Positions 51,891 through 61,538 of a stretch of 64,000 nt of DNA are shown here, piece after piece; the first letter of the stretch is position 1, and each line of letters starts with the position of its first letter. The stretch lies in the NCBI GenBank assembly GCA_017849435.1, contig JAFIGY010000007.1, positions 20,564 to 84,563 on the forward strand. The letters are read 5' to 3'. The translations under genes were made by a program, and so were the position numbers. The notes under the pieces were generated by a model, which was not told where the DNA came from, made no database searches, and worked only from the letters and a program-made list of their open reading frames with translations. The DNA comes from Chitinophaga niabensis. GTDB lineage: Bacteria; Bacteroidota; Bacteroidia; Chitinophagales; Chitinophagaceae.

Positions 51891-53414
51891 TTGAGCAATT
51901 CTTTACCATACAACAACACAAGCTACTTCAGCCGGTTCCTCGAATTTATCAGGCATCAGCTGATCACGCGCAAATGTAACTCCCCCCTGGGTTACATCCT
52001 GATCACATTCATAGCGCTGGTCATCACTTACGGAGTGATGTTCAATGTGCTCGTGGGCATCGTACTGCCGGTTGCACTGATCGGCATTACGCTCACCATG
52101 ATCTGTCTTTTCGATACGAAACTCGGATTATACATCTCTCTCACATCGGCATTCTTTATATTTTACATCAGCCGGATGATCGGCGATATATTACCGTTGG
52201 GCATTATAGTGGATATGTTGTCGGGCGTTACCTTTCTGGGTATGTATTTCCGCAGATCGTCCTCGCACGGCAGCTTCTGGCATATATCCCGCGGCGTGAT
52301 CACTACCATCTACCTGATCAATCTCGGATACCTGCTGGTGGAAGCGTTCAATCCATCTATGCACAACATCGCAGGCTGGGCGATGGCTTTCCGAAAATTC
52401 CTCGTCAGTCTCATGCTGTTCTTCATCTGTTTGCATGTGTTCAAGACCTTCAAGGACATCAGAGAATTCTTTTACGTATGGATAGGGCTTTGCATTTTCA
52501 CCGGCTTCTACGGATGCTTCCAGGAATGGTTCGGGCTGTTGCGGTTTGAAGATCACTGGGTAACCAGCGATCCCAAGAAATACGCGTTGTATTTCCAGGG
52601 CGGTACTATCCGTAAATTCTCGTTCCTCTCCGATCCCACTTCTTTCGGGATGCGCATGGCCAATACGATCATTATCGCTGTTGTATTGATCCTCGGCCCT
52701 ACCAGCAGGCGTTACAAAAAGATACTCATCGCGGGCAGCATCCTTATGGCGCTCGGAATGGCCTACTCCGGCACCCGTACCGCTTACTTCATGCTGCCCT
52801 CGGGAATTATATTGTATATATTGATGACGATCGGCAGCAAAAAAACCCTGCTGTTTGCCGTAACCTTCCTGATGATGTTCGTGGCGCTGGTCTTCGGACC
52901 TTATCACAGCAACGGCACCATCAACCGGATCCGCACCACTTTTGAATTTACAGACGATGAATCTTTCAACATCCGGGATGTAAACCGCCATCGTATACAA
53001 CCTTATATCTGGAGTCACCCCATCGGCGGTGGCCTGATGACCTGCGGGGTACCCGGACTGGAATACAACCCGGGTCACGTACTGGCAGGCTTCCCGCCGG
53101 ACAGTGGCCTGTTGAAGAATGCGCTGGAAGGTGGATGGATATTTCTCATCCTCATCAGCTTTACCTATTTCCTCGTGCTCCAGCAGGGGATCCACGGGTA
53201 TTACAGGAGCAATGTGCCTGAATTCAGGATGTATTATGTAGCCATCACGGCCAGTCTGTTTGCGCTGCTAGTGGGTAACTACGCACAGGATGCCGTGGGG
53301 CAGATCCCCGGCGTTTTTCTCTACTTCGGCTGTCTCGCGGTAATCGTACGCCTGCGAACCATGGAACTGGAAATGAAAAAACAGCATAACTATAATCTAT
53401 CAAACATCAAATAA
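51891..53414 (+). CDS. O-antigen polymerase/ligase-like membrane protein (Wzy type)
   Basis: 507 residues with about eleven to twelve membrane segments and a large periplasmic loop after FSGTRTAYFMLPSG-like sequence (here YSGTRTAYFMLPSGIILYIL), containing INRIRTTFEF, RHRIQPYIWSHPIGGGLMTC and FPPDSGLLKNALEGGWIF. This is the O-antigen ligase/polymerase pattern, which joins EPS repeat units in the periplasm. The start is TTG 51891: an in-frame TAA lies six bases upstream of it and no ATG follows before the first membrane segment. It is followed by the TolC-like gene after 11 bases. Confidence 0.9.
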   Translation: MSNSLPYNNTSYFSRFLEFIRHQLITRKCNSPLGYILITFIALVITYGVMFNVLVGIVLPVALIGITLTMICLFDTKLGLYISLTSAFFIFYISRMIGDILPLGIIVDMLSGVTFLGMYFRRSSSHGSFWHISRGVITTIYLINLGYLLVEAFNPSMHNIAGWAMAFRKFLVSLMLFFICLHVFKTFKDIREFFYVWIGLCIFTGFYGCFQEWFGLLRFEDHWVTSDPKKYALYFQGGTIRKFSFLSDPTSFGMRMANTIIIAVVLILGPTSRRYKKILIAGSILMALGMAYSGTRTAYFMLPSGIILYILMTIGSKKTLLFAVTFLMMFVALVFGPYHSNGTINRIRTTFEFTDDESFNIRDVNRHRIQPYIWSHPIGGGLMTCGVPGLEYNPGHVLAGFPPDSGLLKNALEGGWIFLILISFTYFLVLQQGIHGYYRSNVPEFRMYYVAITASLFALLVGNYAQDAVGQIPGVFLYFGCLAVIVRLRTMELEMKKQHNYNLSNIK

Positions 53415-53425
53415 AATCGACTGAC

Positions 53426-54160
53426 ATGAAAAAAACAACCGCGATTTTGTACCTCGCCATTTGTGCAACCCCCGTAATGGCGCAGGTACCGGACAAGCCC
53501 CAGTCAAAGGCACCGGCTTTCAACTCTGCCGCCGCCACCCAGGCAAAACCGACGGCAGATATTCGCGAGAAACTGATAGAGCTGGCCATGAAGAATCCCG
53601 CCCTGAAAGCCGCTGCTGCAGAACGTCAGAAAGCCATCGGTGAGGTAAAGAAAGCAGGCGCCTCCTGGCTGGATTACGTAGTAGGTAGCGTAAACTTCAA
53701 CGAGATCTCCCTGAAACAGGTGAACACCAATCAGTACGGACAGTTATACTATCCGCTCTGGAACGTAGGCGTTAACGTGCCGCTCGGATCATTCGGGAAG
53801 AATGCCCAGTCCGTAAAAGTAGCACGCAGCCATGTGGACTACATGACGGCGAAACAGGAAGAAATGGAAAGGAAGATCCGCGCCCTGATCCAGATCAAGT
53901 ACCAGGACTATCTGACTAAAAAAGAAATGCTGGGTCTGCAAAGCGAGTTGACGGAAGATGAATACACCGCATTTTCACAGGCAGAGCAAAAATTCCTTAC
54001 CGGCGCCATCACTTATGATGTATACAGCGCTTCTTCCAAATCCTATAACAATGAACTGGTGAAGAAACTCACGCTCGAAAGGGACCTGGAAGTTGTAAAA
54101 CTGGAAATAGAAGAAATCATCGGTGTGAAGATAGACGACGTACTGGCTGGTAAATACTGA
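53426..54160 (+). CDS. Short TolC-like (outer membrane efflux family) protein
   Basis: 244 residues with signal peptide MKKTTAILYLAICATPVMAQ. The mature part has the OEP pattern once: helical IREKLIELAMKNPALKAAAA, a strand pair around LYYPLWNVGVNVPLGSFGKN, then long helices (TAKQEEMERKIRALIQIKYQ, VVKLEIEEIIGVKIDDVL). TolC proteins are about 450 residues with two such repeats, so this is half-length and would need to form a larger oligomer. As no Wza-type exporter is in the locus, it may be the outer-membrane exit for the polymer; that is inference. It is complete, with no sign of truncation. Confidence 0.75.
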   Translation: MKKTTAILYLAICATPVMAQVPDKPQSKAPAFNSAAATQAKPTADIREKLIELAMKNPALKAAAAERQKAIGEVKKAGASWLDYVVGSVNFNEISLKQVNTNQYGQLYYPLWNVGVNVPLGSFGKNAQSVKVARSHVDYMTAKQEEMERKIRALIQIKYQDYLTKKEMLGLQSELTEDEYTAFSQAEQKFLTGAITYDVYSASSKSYNNELVKKLTLERDLEVVKLEIEEIIGVKIDDVLAGKY

Positions 54161-54186
54161 TCAATTTTTACATTCATACTAGCGGC

Positions 54187-54954
54187 ATGAGGATATTCAG
54201 GCTGATGTGGGTATTGTTTCTCTTTTCAGGAAGCGTATCCGCACAAAAAAGTCAGCAAATAGACATTCAACTGGACCAATGGCACGCTAACCGTGCCCTG
54301 TTACAACTGCCGGACGATTACCAGTCCGGCAGCAAGCGCTACCCGCTGATCGTGTTCCTGCACGGGAAAAGCCGTTCCGGCACCGATCTCAGCAAGCTGG
54401 CGTACGATGGCATCCCTTACTGGATCAACAACGGCGTGAGATTTCAGGCCGTTAACCCGGTAGATGCCAAACTCTATAAGTTCATCGTGGTGTGCCCGCA
54501 GGCCCTGGAGTGGGGCCTTACGCCCAAAATGCTGAACAATGTGCTGGATCAGGTGGTAGCAAAATACCGGGTGGATACTACCCGCATCTACCTCACCGGT
54601 TACAGCGCGGGAGGATGGGCCACCGTAATGGCCATTACGGAAAACCTGCAGTATTCCAAACGGATCGCTGCGGCAGTGCCGATGTCTCCCAACGCTATTG
54701 ACAACGCGAATGACAAGCGCTTCCATCTCGTGGCAGATGCCAATGTTCATTGCTGGTACTTCGGCGGAACCGACGAGCTGAGTTTCCTGGAAAACTCACA
54801 ACGGTATGCGGATAGTACCAATAATTACAAACCGGGACTGGCAAGACTAACGGTTACGCCTAACCGACATTGTTGCTGGAAAGAATTCTATGATCCTGCG
54901 TTCCGGCAGGAAGGCATGAATATTTACGAGTGGATGCTGCAATATAAACGATAA
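54187..54954 (+). CDS. Secreted alpha/beta-hydrolase esterase
   Basis: 255 residues with a signal peptide (MRIFRLMWVLFLFSGSVSAQ). The fold shows RYPLIVFLHGKSRSGTD, nucleophile Ser in YLTGYSAGGWATVMAI, FGGTDELSFLENS with a probable Asp, and His in VTPNRHCCWKEF. It is related to the esterase head of the 2262-residue protein in the same operon and to feruloyl/acetyl-xylan-esterase-like enzymes. In the periplasm or outside it could remove acyl groups from the EPS. It lies 26 bases after the TolC-like gene and 14 before the second acyltransferase. Confidence 0.87.
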   Translation: MRIFRLMWVLFLFSGSVSAQKSQQIDIQLDQWHANRALLQLPDDYQSGSKRYPLIVFLHGKSRSGTDLSKLAYDGIPYWINNGVRFQAVNPVDAKLYKFIVVCPQALEWGLTPKMLNNVLDQVVAKYRVDTTRIYLTGYSAGGWATVMAITENLQYSKRIAAAVPMSPNAIDNANDKRFHLVADANVHCWYFGGTDELSFLENSQRYADSTNNYKPGLARLTVTPNRHCCWKEFYDPAFRQEGMNIYEWMLQYKR

Positions 54955-54968
54955 AAAAACTTGTTACC

Positions 54969-56021
54969 ATGGAAACAGGTACGCTGGAAATGCCCAAAAC
55001 AGAAACCCCAAAAAAGCAGTTCCTGAATTACATCCATTATTTCAGGGGCATTGCCATATTGTTTGTAGTAGGAGGCCATTGTTACCTGAACCTGGATTGG
55101 GAGAAAGGACGATTTGATCAAAAGTTCACAGATACACTCTGGCAGAATGGTTCTGTACTGTTCGTATTCATCGCCGGATACCTGTTCCAGCATCTGTCTA
55201 AAAAATTCAGGTATCCCACTTACCTGAAAGCCAAGCTGAAGAATGTGATCATGCCTTATTTCGTGGTCTCCGCCATCCCGCTGGCTTACAGGCTGTTCAC
55301 AAACAAATTCACAGAATACACGGCAGCGCTTCATCCGGATATTTATACATGGCCGTGGTGGCACAAGTTGTACTACATGATACTGCATGGTGCACACCTG
55401 CCGCAATTATGGTTTGTGCCGATGATCGCCATCTTCTACATAATCGCTCCGCTCCTGCTGTATATCGATCGTCATCCGAAGCTTTATTATTCTTTACTGG
55501 GTTTCATTGTCGTTTCCCTGATCGTGCCCAGGGAGCCTTTCAGCGATATTCTGAAAATGTTCGCGCATTTCTTCTCTGTTTATCTGTTCGGCATGTTCAT
55601 GAGCCACTATAAGAATGAATATCTCGCGTTCGCCAAAAAATACTGGCCGCTGATCACCGGGCTTACGGTGGCGGCCTTTGTGCTCAACATTGTTTTTTAC
55701 GACTCATGGTACGATCAGCTGAATTATATCCACAAGATGTTGTTCTGTTGTTTCTTCCTGTATTGGTTGTGGCGGTTGGACAAGTATATCCCAAAATTCT
55801 TCAACTACCTTGCAGAGATTAGTTTCGGGGTGTTTTTCGTGCATTACTACTTCAATATCATATACTACTCACTGGCCAACCGCTATCTGCCCGCAGCTAA
55901 AGTTGGAAGTTTTCTTAACTGGACAATATTCTTCCTGTTTGTTTTTGCCGGAACCATCGCCCTCATTACATTTGTGAGGAAAGTGTTCCCTAAATACAGC
56001 AAAAACCTTATCGGATGTTAA
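54969..56021 (+). CDS. Second acyltransferase family 3 membrane protein
   Basis: 350 residues with about ten membrane segments. Signature sequence YIHYFRGIAILFVVGGHCYL carries the catalytic-type His, with FVFIAGYLFQHLSKKFRYPT after it and ISFGVFFVHYYFNIIYYSLA near the end. It differs strongly from the acyltransferase at 48120, so it is likely to modify another position or use another acyl group. It follows the esterase by 14 bases and overlaps the next gene by seven, so it is part of the plus EPS arm. Confidence 0.9.
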   Translation: METGTLEMPKTETPKKQFLNYIHYFRGIAILFVVGGHCYLNLDWEKGRFDQKFTDTLWQNGSVLFVFIAGYLFQHLSKKFRYPTYLKAKLKNVIMPYFVVSAIPLAYRLFTNKFTEYTAALHPDIYTWPWWHKLYYMILHGAHLPQLWFVPMIAIFYIIAPLLLYIDRHPKLYYSLLGFIVVSLIVPREPFSDILKMFAHFFSVYLFGMFMSHYKNEYLAFAKKYWPLITGLTVAAFVLNIVFYDSWYDQLNYIHKMLFCCFFLYWLWRLDKYIPKFFNYLAEISFGVFFVHYYFNIIYYSLANRYLPAAKVGSFLNWTIFFLFVFAGTIALITFVRKVFPKYSKNLIGC

Positions 56022-56524
56022 GCCAGTCACCGTTAACGACCGTTCCCATCAATGAAACCCAGCAGATGCCCCGTTGGCTCATGAATTTCATCGCACTTCT
56101 TATGCTGGGGATCATCGTACTGCTTGTTTTACAGTTCGTTCAGCACCGTGACCAAATGGCTTCCGGCCTTGGTGCATTTGTCATACTTTTGATACTCGGG
56201 TTCCTTTTCAGCCTGCGCTTTTACGTGACCGCCGATGCGGATTCTCTTCAGCTCAGAACAACTCCCGTGATCAACATCCGGAAGAATTTTCGATGGGAAG
56301 AGATCAAAAGCATGAAAGTAGAAGGCAAAACGAGAATAGTGGCTTTTGGTGGATATGGCATTCGCTTTGCCGGAGACGGATGGGGCTATATTTACAACGG
56401 TAAAGAAGTGATCTCCCTTGTGTTGGAAAATAAACGCAAAAAATACTATTTCACGACGGATCACGCCGATGCGATCATGGCATACTATGAGCGCAGCCGG
56501 CAAAAAAGAACAGGGAATGCATGA
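56015..56524 (+). CDS. PH-like two-helix membrane protein, function unknown
   Basis: 169 residues. Two membrane segments (FIALLMLGIIVLLVLQFVQ and LGAFVILLILGFLFSLRF) are followed by a beta-rich soluble domain (YVTADADSLQLRTTPVINIR, ENKRKKYYFTTDHADAIMAY) like bacterial PH domains. It overlaps the acyltransferase by seven bases and is the last gene of the EPS plus arm. No enzyme motif is visible. Its position may be historical rather than functional. Confidence 0.75.
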   Translation: MLSQSPLTTVPINETQQMPRWLMNFIALLMLGIIVLLVLQFVQHRDQMASGLGAFVILLILGFLFSLRFYVTADADSLQLRTTPVINIRKNFRWEEIKSMKVEGKTRIVAFGGYGIRFAGDGWGYIYNGKEVISLVLENKRKKYYFTTDHADAIMAYYERSRQKRTGNA

Positions 56525-56542
56525 TGATCGCATTCCCTGTTC
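56508..56542. terminator. Terminator at the end of the EPS plus arm
   Basis: A perfect 13-bp stem (GAACAGGGAATGC with GCATTCCCTGTTC) with a 9-base loop. The PH-like gene's stop codon lies in the loop. It can also terminate metK from the other strand. Confidence 0.75.
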
Positions 56543-56565
56543 ATATTTAATTCGATGTTATTTTA

Positions 56566-57819
56566 TCAAAGACCGAAAGCTTTCTTCACTTTCTCAACAT
56601 AGTCCAGCTTCTCCCAGGTGAAAAGCTCTACTTCCACTTTCTTCTCGGATTTCTTACCGGCATTGAACACCTTGGTCACCACCCGGTTTTCGCGGCCCAT
56701 GTGGCCATAGGCAGCAGTTTCAGCGTACATCGGGTTGCGCAGTTTCAGGCGTTGCTCGATGGCGTACGGGCGGAGGTCGAAGATCTCTTCTACTTTCCGG
56801 GCAATCTCTCCGTCGCTCAGTTTCACTTTAGCGGAGCCGTAAGTGTCAACGAACACACCGCAGGGTTTGGCTACGCCGATGGCGTAGGAAACCTGTACCA
56901 GCACTTCATCGCAAACGCCGGCAGCTACCAGGTTTTTGGCGATGTGGCGGGTAGCGTAAGCAGCTGAGCGGTCCACTTTGGAAGGATCTTTACCGGAGAA
57001 GGCGCCACCACCGTGTGCTCCTTTACCACCGTAAGTATCTACGATGATCTTGCGGCCGGTGAGGCCGGTATCTCCGTGCGGCCCGCCGATTACGAACTTG
57101 CCGGTGGGGTTGATATGATAAGTGATCTTGTCGTCGAACAATACCTGCAGTTCCGGCTTCAGTTTTGCCTTAACACGAGGCACCAGGATGCTGATCATAT
57201 CCTGCTTGATCTTGCCCAGCATCTGCTCGTCTTTATCAAAATCATCGTGCTGGGTAGAGATAACGATCGTGTCGATACGTATCGGCTGGTTATCGTCAGA
57301 ATATTCGATCGTCACCTGGGACTTCGCATCCGGGCGCAGGTAAGTGATTTCTTTATTTTCGCGGCGGAGGGCAGCCAGCTCGATGAGCAGCTTATGGGCC
57401 AGGTCCAGCGCCAGCGGCATATAGTTCTCGGTTTCGCGCGTAGCATAGCCAAACATCATCCCCTGATCCCCAGCGCCCTGCTCTTCCGGGCTTTTACGCA
57501 CAACCCCCTGGTTAATATCGGGCGATTGTTCGTGGATGGCAGAAAGGATGCCGCAGGAATTCGCTTCAAACATGTACTCGCTCTTGGTATACCCGATCTT
57601 GCGGATCACCTCACGGGCAATGTCCTGTACATCCAGGTAGGCTTCAGATTTCACTTCACCCGCCAGCACCACCTGACCGGTAGTAACCAGGGTCTCACAA
57701 GCCACTTTTGATGAACTGTCGTATGCAAGGAAATTATCAATGAGCGCATCAGATATCTGGTCGGCTACTTTGTCCGGGTGTCCTTCTGAAACCGACTCTG
57801 AAGTAAATAAATACGGCAT
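56566..57819 (-). CDS. metK: S-adenosylmethionine synthetase
   Basis: MetK makes SAM from methionine and ATP. The 417 residues are full length, with [20 protein letters not shown] at the start, the methionine-loop region [35 protein letters not shown] and the P-loop-like [19 protein letters not shown]. Start ATG 57819 is 17 bases after the DUF4270 stop, so metK may be read with that gene as well as from its own promoter. No SAM riboswitch fits in this gap. Confidence 0.97.
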   Translation of the reverse strand: MPYLFTSESVSEGHPDKVADQISDALIDNFLAYDSSSKVACETLVTTGQVVLAGEVKSEAYLDVQDIAREVIRKIGYTKSEYMFEANSCGILSAIHEQSPDINQGVVRKSPEEQGAGDQGMMFGYATRETENYMPLALDLAHKLLIELAALRRENKEITYLRPDAKSQVTIEYSDDNQPIRIDTIVISTQHDDFDKDEQMLGKIKQDMISILVPRVKAKLKPELQVLFDDKITYHINPTGKFVIGGPHGDTGLTGRKIIVDTYGGKGAHGGGAFSGKDPSKVDRSAAYATRHIAKNLVAAGVCDEVLVQVSYAIGVAKPCGVFVDTYGSAKVKLSDGEIARKVEEIFDLRPYAIEQRLKLRNPMYAETAAYGHMGRENRVVTKVFNAGKKSEKKVEVELFTWEKLDYVEKVKKAFGL

Positions 57820-57836
57820 AAAATATTGGATTCGGC

Positions 57837-59204
57837 TTATAGTTGAGTATAAATGATTCTTAGTTTTATATTGGCTGGTGGAGTGATATTACCGCCACCT
57901 GTTTTCACCCTGCGCATATCGATGTTATGCCTGCTGGAGATCGCCTCGAGTTTGAAAACGGTATTATCCAGCTTCTTGTCCACGATGAATTGCATGTGCC
58001 GTGCAATATTAAACCTATATTGAACAACCTGTATACCTCCGAAATCAGAAATGACGGTTTTGTTACCACCGAAAAACGCGAGGTCAGGGTTGGCCGGGTT
58101 ACCGTAGTCGATGATGTAACCAAGACTGTCATGCGTAACATAACGCCACATGAAGAGCCGGTCCGGTTCCGTGAACACATTATCCCCGCCGGGCAGGCCG
58201 CTGGACATTTCTGTGACCACCAGTTCTGCCTTGTTAATCACCGATTTGGGGAAGTTCTCCAGGCCCGGGATCTGCAACTTCACATAAGGACCGGGAGCCT
58301 CCTGGAAGTACAGGATACTATCCCCTTGCGCCTTGTTGGTGTTCAGGTATTTGGCCGCTTCAGCACCGGTATAATTGCGGGTAAAGTAATTGGCGTGCGC
58401 GCTGGAATATTGTCCGAAGGGGAAATTCGCTACCAGGGAATCCTTTGTGGAGTTCTTGTAATACACGGCGATGCGGGTATCTCCCTTGTTCAGATTTGTG
58501 AAGAGCATCGTTCTGCCATTGATCGTATCCGGTACAATGGCCAGCCCTTTCAGGAATATAGAAAAAGCGGAATCGCTGAGAAAGGCATCATCTGCACGTT
58601 GCTGGAGCAAGAGATTCCCGAAGGCGGCGCTGAGCGGGATGCGCAGGGCCGGAGCATGCTTAACGCCATAGACGGAGATGGAGTCCCCGGGTTTTACAGG
58701 TGTAACGTTCACACTTGCCAGCAGCTGGCTCGGGTCATAACTCAAAGGCCGGGTATAGCTGTAATTGGAATCTATCTTGAAATCCGGTTCGTTCATCCGG
58801 TAAACCTTCAGATTGATCGGCGCATCTGCACCATACCAGGTAGTGTCACATCCGATGTACAATACAACAGAGTCCAGCGTCTGACCGGTCCCTTCAAATG
58901 TGAACTTGGAGTTCGGAAGACCGACCTGTGTGTAAAGGAAGCCGTGGGACTTGCCGAAGATAGGATCGTTCGTGATACTGCCAAGCGTAGCGCCGTAGTT
59001 GTTACGACCGGTACGAATACTGGAATCGGCTTCGTAGACGTTGTTCGTGATCAGGTTGTTGATCGTCGTGTCTTTTACGTTGACTTTGTCAGTGCCGGGG
59101 ATAAGGTCCTTACCCAGAATGGTGGATTCGTTGCAGGCGGTAAATGTATATGATGCTGTTAAAAAAGCAACAGCGTAGCCAAGGTTCCTGAAATTGATCT
59201 TCAC
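57837..59204 (-). CDS. DUF4270 lipoprotein
   Basis: 455 residues with a signal ending FTACNES (Cys24), so a lipoprotein, probably in the outer membrane. The DUF4270 pattern is seen in [19 protein letters not shown] and [20 protein letters not shown], followed by beta-rich sequence to the C-terminus. The function is unknown; the gene is often next to the glycogen-synthase-like gene in Bacteroidota, as here (115 bases apart). It may be cotranscribed with metK downstream. Confidence 0.87.
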   Translation of the reverse strand: MKINFRNLGYAVAFLTASYTFTACNESTILGKDLIPGTDKVNVKDTTINNLITNNVYEADSSIRTGRNNYGATLGSITNDPIFGKSHGFLYTQVGLPNSKFTFEGTGQTLDSVVLYIGCDTTWYGADAPINLKVYRMNEPDFKIDSNYSYTRPLSYDPSQLLASVNVTPVKPGDSISVYGVKHAPALRIPLSAAFGNLLLQQRADDAFLSDSAFSIFLKGLAIVPDTINGRTMLFTNLNKGDTRIAVYYKNSTKDSLVANFPFGQYSSAHANYFTRNYTGAEAAKYLNTNKAQGDSILYFQEAPGPYVKLQIPGLENFPKSVINKAELVVTEMSSGLPGGDNVFTEPDRLFMWRYVTHDSLGYIIDYGNPANPDLAFFGGNKTVISDFGGIQVVQYRFNIARHMQFIVDKKLDNTVFKLEAISSRHNIDMRRVKTGGGNITPPANIKLRIIYTQL

Positions 59205-59319
59205 GTTTTTGGTTTGAACGGTTTTTTGAGTCGCGGAAGGACTTTAAAACGAAAAAGTTAAAAGGCTAAAATAAAGCGTAAAAATGAGGAACAGAGCGTG
59301 CCACCCCCCATTTTTGCTT

Positions 59320-60141
59320 TTATTTAACACCTAGTAATTGTTGATAGAGTTGCAGGTAGTCCGCCAGATCTTCATTATCCTTCTTGTAAGGTAAGATGAT
59401 CTTGCCTTTTTCCGCTTTCAATTCATCCACCAGCTTCTTGTCTGCCTTTTCACCGGCCAGCACAACGGCATCGGCATATTTGCCTGCGCCTTTGTTGAGA
59501 GCGGTGTTGGTTCCGTCTTTATAGAGTTCCAGGTCTTTTTCCTTGATCTGGTTGCTGATAGCCGCTTTTTTCAGGAAGGTGGTTCCCAGCTTTTCCTTGA
59601 AGGAATTGGGTTCCATGGAGAATACCGTTTTTGAGTGTGCAAAAACCGGTTCTTTTTTATAGGCTGTCTTGAGATACAGAGGGATCAGAGCGGTCATCCA
59701 GCCACTGCAGTGGATAATGTCCGGAGGCCAGCCAAATTTCTTCACGGTTTCCAGGGCGCCTTTGCAGAAGAACACAGCACGTGCGCCGTTATCGTCGTAA
59801 AATTTACCATCGTCGTCCGCAAAAACCGCTTTACGCTTGAAATAATCTTCATTGTCCAGGAAGTACACCTGCAATCTGGCATTCGGCAGGGAAGCCACTT
59901 TGATGATCAGGGGGTAATCGTCACCGTCAATCACAATATTAATCCCCGACAGCCTCACCACTTCATGCAGCCGGTGCCGGCGCTCATTAATATTACCAAA
60001 CCTCGGCATGATAACCCTCACTTCCAGATTGGCCTCATTAGACTTGATCGCCATTTTATTCACCATTGCCGCATAATCACTCAGTTCCAGGTAAGGCGAC
60101 ATCTCTTGGGCTATAAAAAGAATTCTTTTCTTTGTGGACAT
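59320..60141 (-). CDS. Single-domain glycogen/starch-synthase-like protein (GT5 N-domain)
   Basis: 273 residues covering only the N-terminal Rossmann domain of glycogen synthase: KKRILFIAQEMSPYLELSDY, VRVIMPRFGNINERRHRLHE, DNEDYFKRKAVFADDDGK and PDIIHCSGWMTALIPLYLK. True GlgA proteins of about 480 residues have a second domain with the ADP-glucose site, absent here, so glycogen synthesis is doubtful. This short form is common in Bacteroidota next to panC and DUF4270 genes. A consensus -7 box lies upstream on the minus strand. Confidence 0.82.
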   Translation of the reverse strand: MSTKKRILFIAQEMSPYLELSDYAAMVNKMAIKSNEANLEVRVIMPRFGNINERRHRLHEVVRLSGINIVIDGDDYPLIIKVASLPNARLQVYFLDNEDYFKRKAVFADDDGKFYDDNGARAVFFCKGALETVKKFGWPPDIIHCSGWMTALIPLYLKTAYKKEPVFAHSKTVFSMEPNSFKEKLGTTFLKKAAISNQIKEKDLELYKDGTNTALNKGAGKYADAVVLAGEKADKKLVDELKAEKGKIILPYKKDNEDLADYLQLYQQLLGVK

Positions 60142-60182
60142 TTAATGCTGATTATTAATGCAGTAATTTTTAATTTGGCTTG

Positions 60183-60190
60183 CAAAACTA
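60183..60190 (-). promoter_or_regulatory. Candidate -7 box for the glycogen-synthase-like gene
   Basis: TAGTTTTG on the minus strand fits TAnnTTTG; a TTG lies 23 bases upstream. It lies 41 bases before the start codon. Confidence 0.5.
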
Positions 60191-60251
60191 CGAAATTTTT
60201 AGGTAAAAAGGGCCAATTTGTCACTTTTAACATCCCTTTAAGCAAAGGTTT

Positions 60252-61118
60252 ATGTATTTATTCAAACTGACAGGTGATTTGCGGGCGGCGCTGGAACAGG
60301 AAAAAAAGGCAGGAAGGACGGTCGGGTTCGTGCCTACGATGGGCGCCCTGCATGAAGGACACCTTTCCCTTATCCGGACTGCAAAAGAGCAGACGGACAT
60401 TGTTGTATGCAGCATTTTTGTAAATCCGACACAATTCAATGATCCGAAGGATTTCGAGAAATATCCCGTTACCATTTCCGCAGACATCCAAAAACTGGCC
60501 GCCGCCGGTACTGATATCCTTTTTTTACCATCCGTGGATACCATGTACCCTGAAGGGGTGAATGGCCAACATCCGCACTACGACTTCGGTTACCTCGAAA
60601 CGGTGCTGGAAGGCGCCTATCGTCCCCACCATTTCCAGGGGGTCGGAATAGTGGTGCATAAGCTCCTGGATATCGTACAACCAGACGATCTGTTCATGGG
60701 GCAAAAGGATTTTCAGCAATGTATGATTATCAAGCGATTACTCGAGATAACGGGAATTCCGTCTAAACTACACATTTGTCCCACCCTGCGCGAAAATGAT
60801 GGTTTGGCCATGAGCAGTCGTAACATGCGGCTTGATCCTGCAGCGCGACAAACGGCCGTGCAAATCAGTAAGACGCTCCTCTACATGAAGGAAAATATTA
60901 AACATCTTCCCTTTGTGAATTTGAAGCAAAATGCATATAATCAGCTACAAAACGATGGTTATCAGGTAGATTATGTAGAAATTGCCAATGCGGATAATTT
61001 GCAGTTGCTGGACAAACCGAACGGCTCTCCCATGGTGTTGCTGGTGGCCGCCAAACTGGGGGACATCCGCCTGATTGACAATATGGTGGTAGAGGGGGCG
61101 GTCACAACAAAATTATAA
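60252..61118 (+). CDS. panC: Pantoate--beta-alanine ligase
   Basis: PanC joins pantoate and beta-alanine with ATP in pantothenate (coenzyme A) synthesis. The 288 residues carry the HIGH-like motif [37 protein letters not shown], the pantoate site [16 protein letters not shown] and [10 protein letters not shown], the KMSKS-like loop. It is divergent from the glycogen-synthase-like gene and followed after 64 bases by panD, which makes its beta-alanine substrate. Confidence 0.97.
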   Translation: MYLFKLTGDLRAALEQEKKAGRTVGFVPTMGALHEGHLSLIRTAKEQTDIVVCSIFVNPTQFNDPKDFEKYPVTISADIQKLAAAGTDILFLPSVDTMYPEGVNGQHPHYDFGYLETVLEGAYRPHHFQGVGIVVHKLLDIVQPDDLFMGQKDFQQCMIIKRLLEITGIPSKLHICPTLRENDGLAMSSRNMRLDPAARQTAVQISKTLLYMKENIKHLPFVNLKQNAYNQLQNDGYQVDYVEIANADNLQLLDKPNGSPMVLLVAAKLGDIRLIDNMVVEGAVTTKL

Positions 61119-61156
61119 AACCCGCGTGCCGGATTCGGGGTTATCCAAAATTCATC

Positions 61157-61164
61157 TACCTTTG
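61157..61164 (+). promoter_or_regulatory. Candidate -7 box for panD
   Basis: TACCTTTG followed by CGGA matches TAnnTTTG and lies 18 bases before the panD ATG. It helps rule out a longer reading of the panD frame. Confidence 0.5.
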
Positions 61165-61182
61165 CGGACTACATCAGAATTT

Positions 61183-61527
61183 ATGTTGATCGAAGTATTA
61201 AAGTCGAAGATTCACAGGGCGGTTATAACAGAAGCTAATCTGAACTACGTAGGCAGCATCACTATTGACGAAGACCTGATGGATGCAGCCAACCTGATCG
61301 CCAACGAAAAAGTGCAGGTGGTGAACGTAAACAACGGCGAGCGCCTGGAAACCTATGTGATCAAAGGCAAGCGTGGCTCCGGTGTAATATGCATGAATGG
61401 TCCCGCCGCCCGCCTTGTGGCTGTGGGCGATGTAGTGATCATTATCTCCTATGCCACTATGGAATTTGAAGAAGCTAAAAAATTCAGCCCCACCGCTATT
61501 TTCCCGAAAGAAGGCAATAAACTGTAA
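61183..61527 (+). CDS. panD: Aspartate 1-decarboxylase proenzyme
   Basis: PanD decarboxylates aspartate to beta-alanine. 114 residues from ATG 61183 ([20 protein letters not shown]). The Gly24-Ser25 self-cleavage site in NYVGSITID sits exactly where expected and yields the pyruvoyl group. [18 protein letters not shown] and [10 protein letters not shown] complete the fold. The frame is open 19 codons upstream, but that part spans the -7 box and is not conserved-looking. It follows panC and ends 11 bases before the membrane protein. Confidence 0.97.
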   Translation: MLIEVLKSKIHRAVITEANLNYVGSITIDEDLMDAANLIANEKVQVVNVNNGERLETYVIKGKRGSGVICMNGPAARLVAVGDVVIIISYATMEFEEAKKFSPTAIFPKEGNKL

Positions 61528-61538
61528 GCCAGGTTCTC

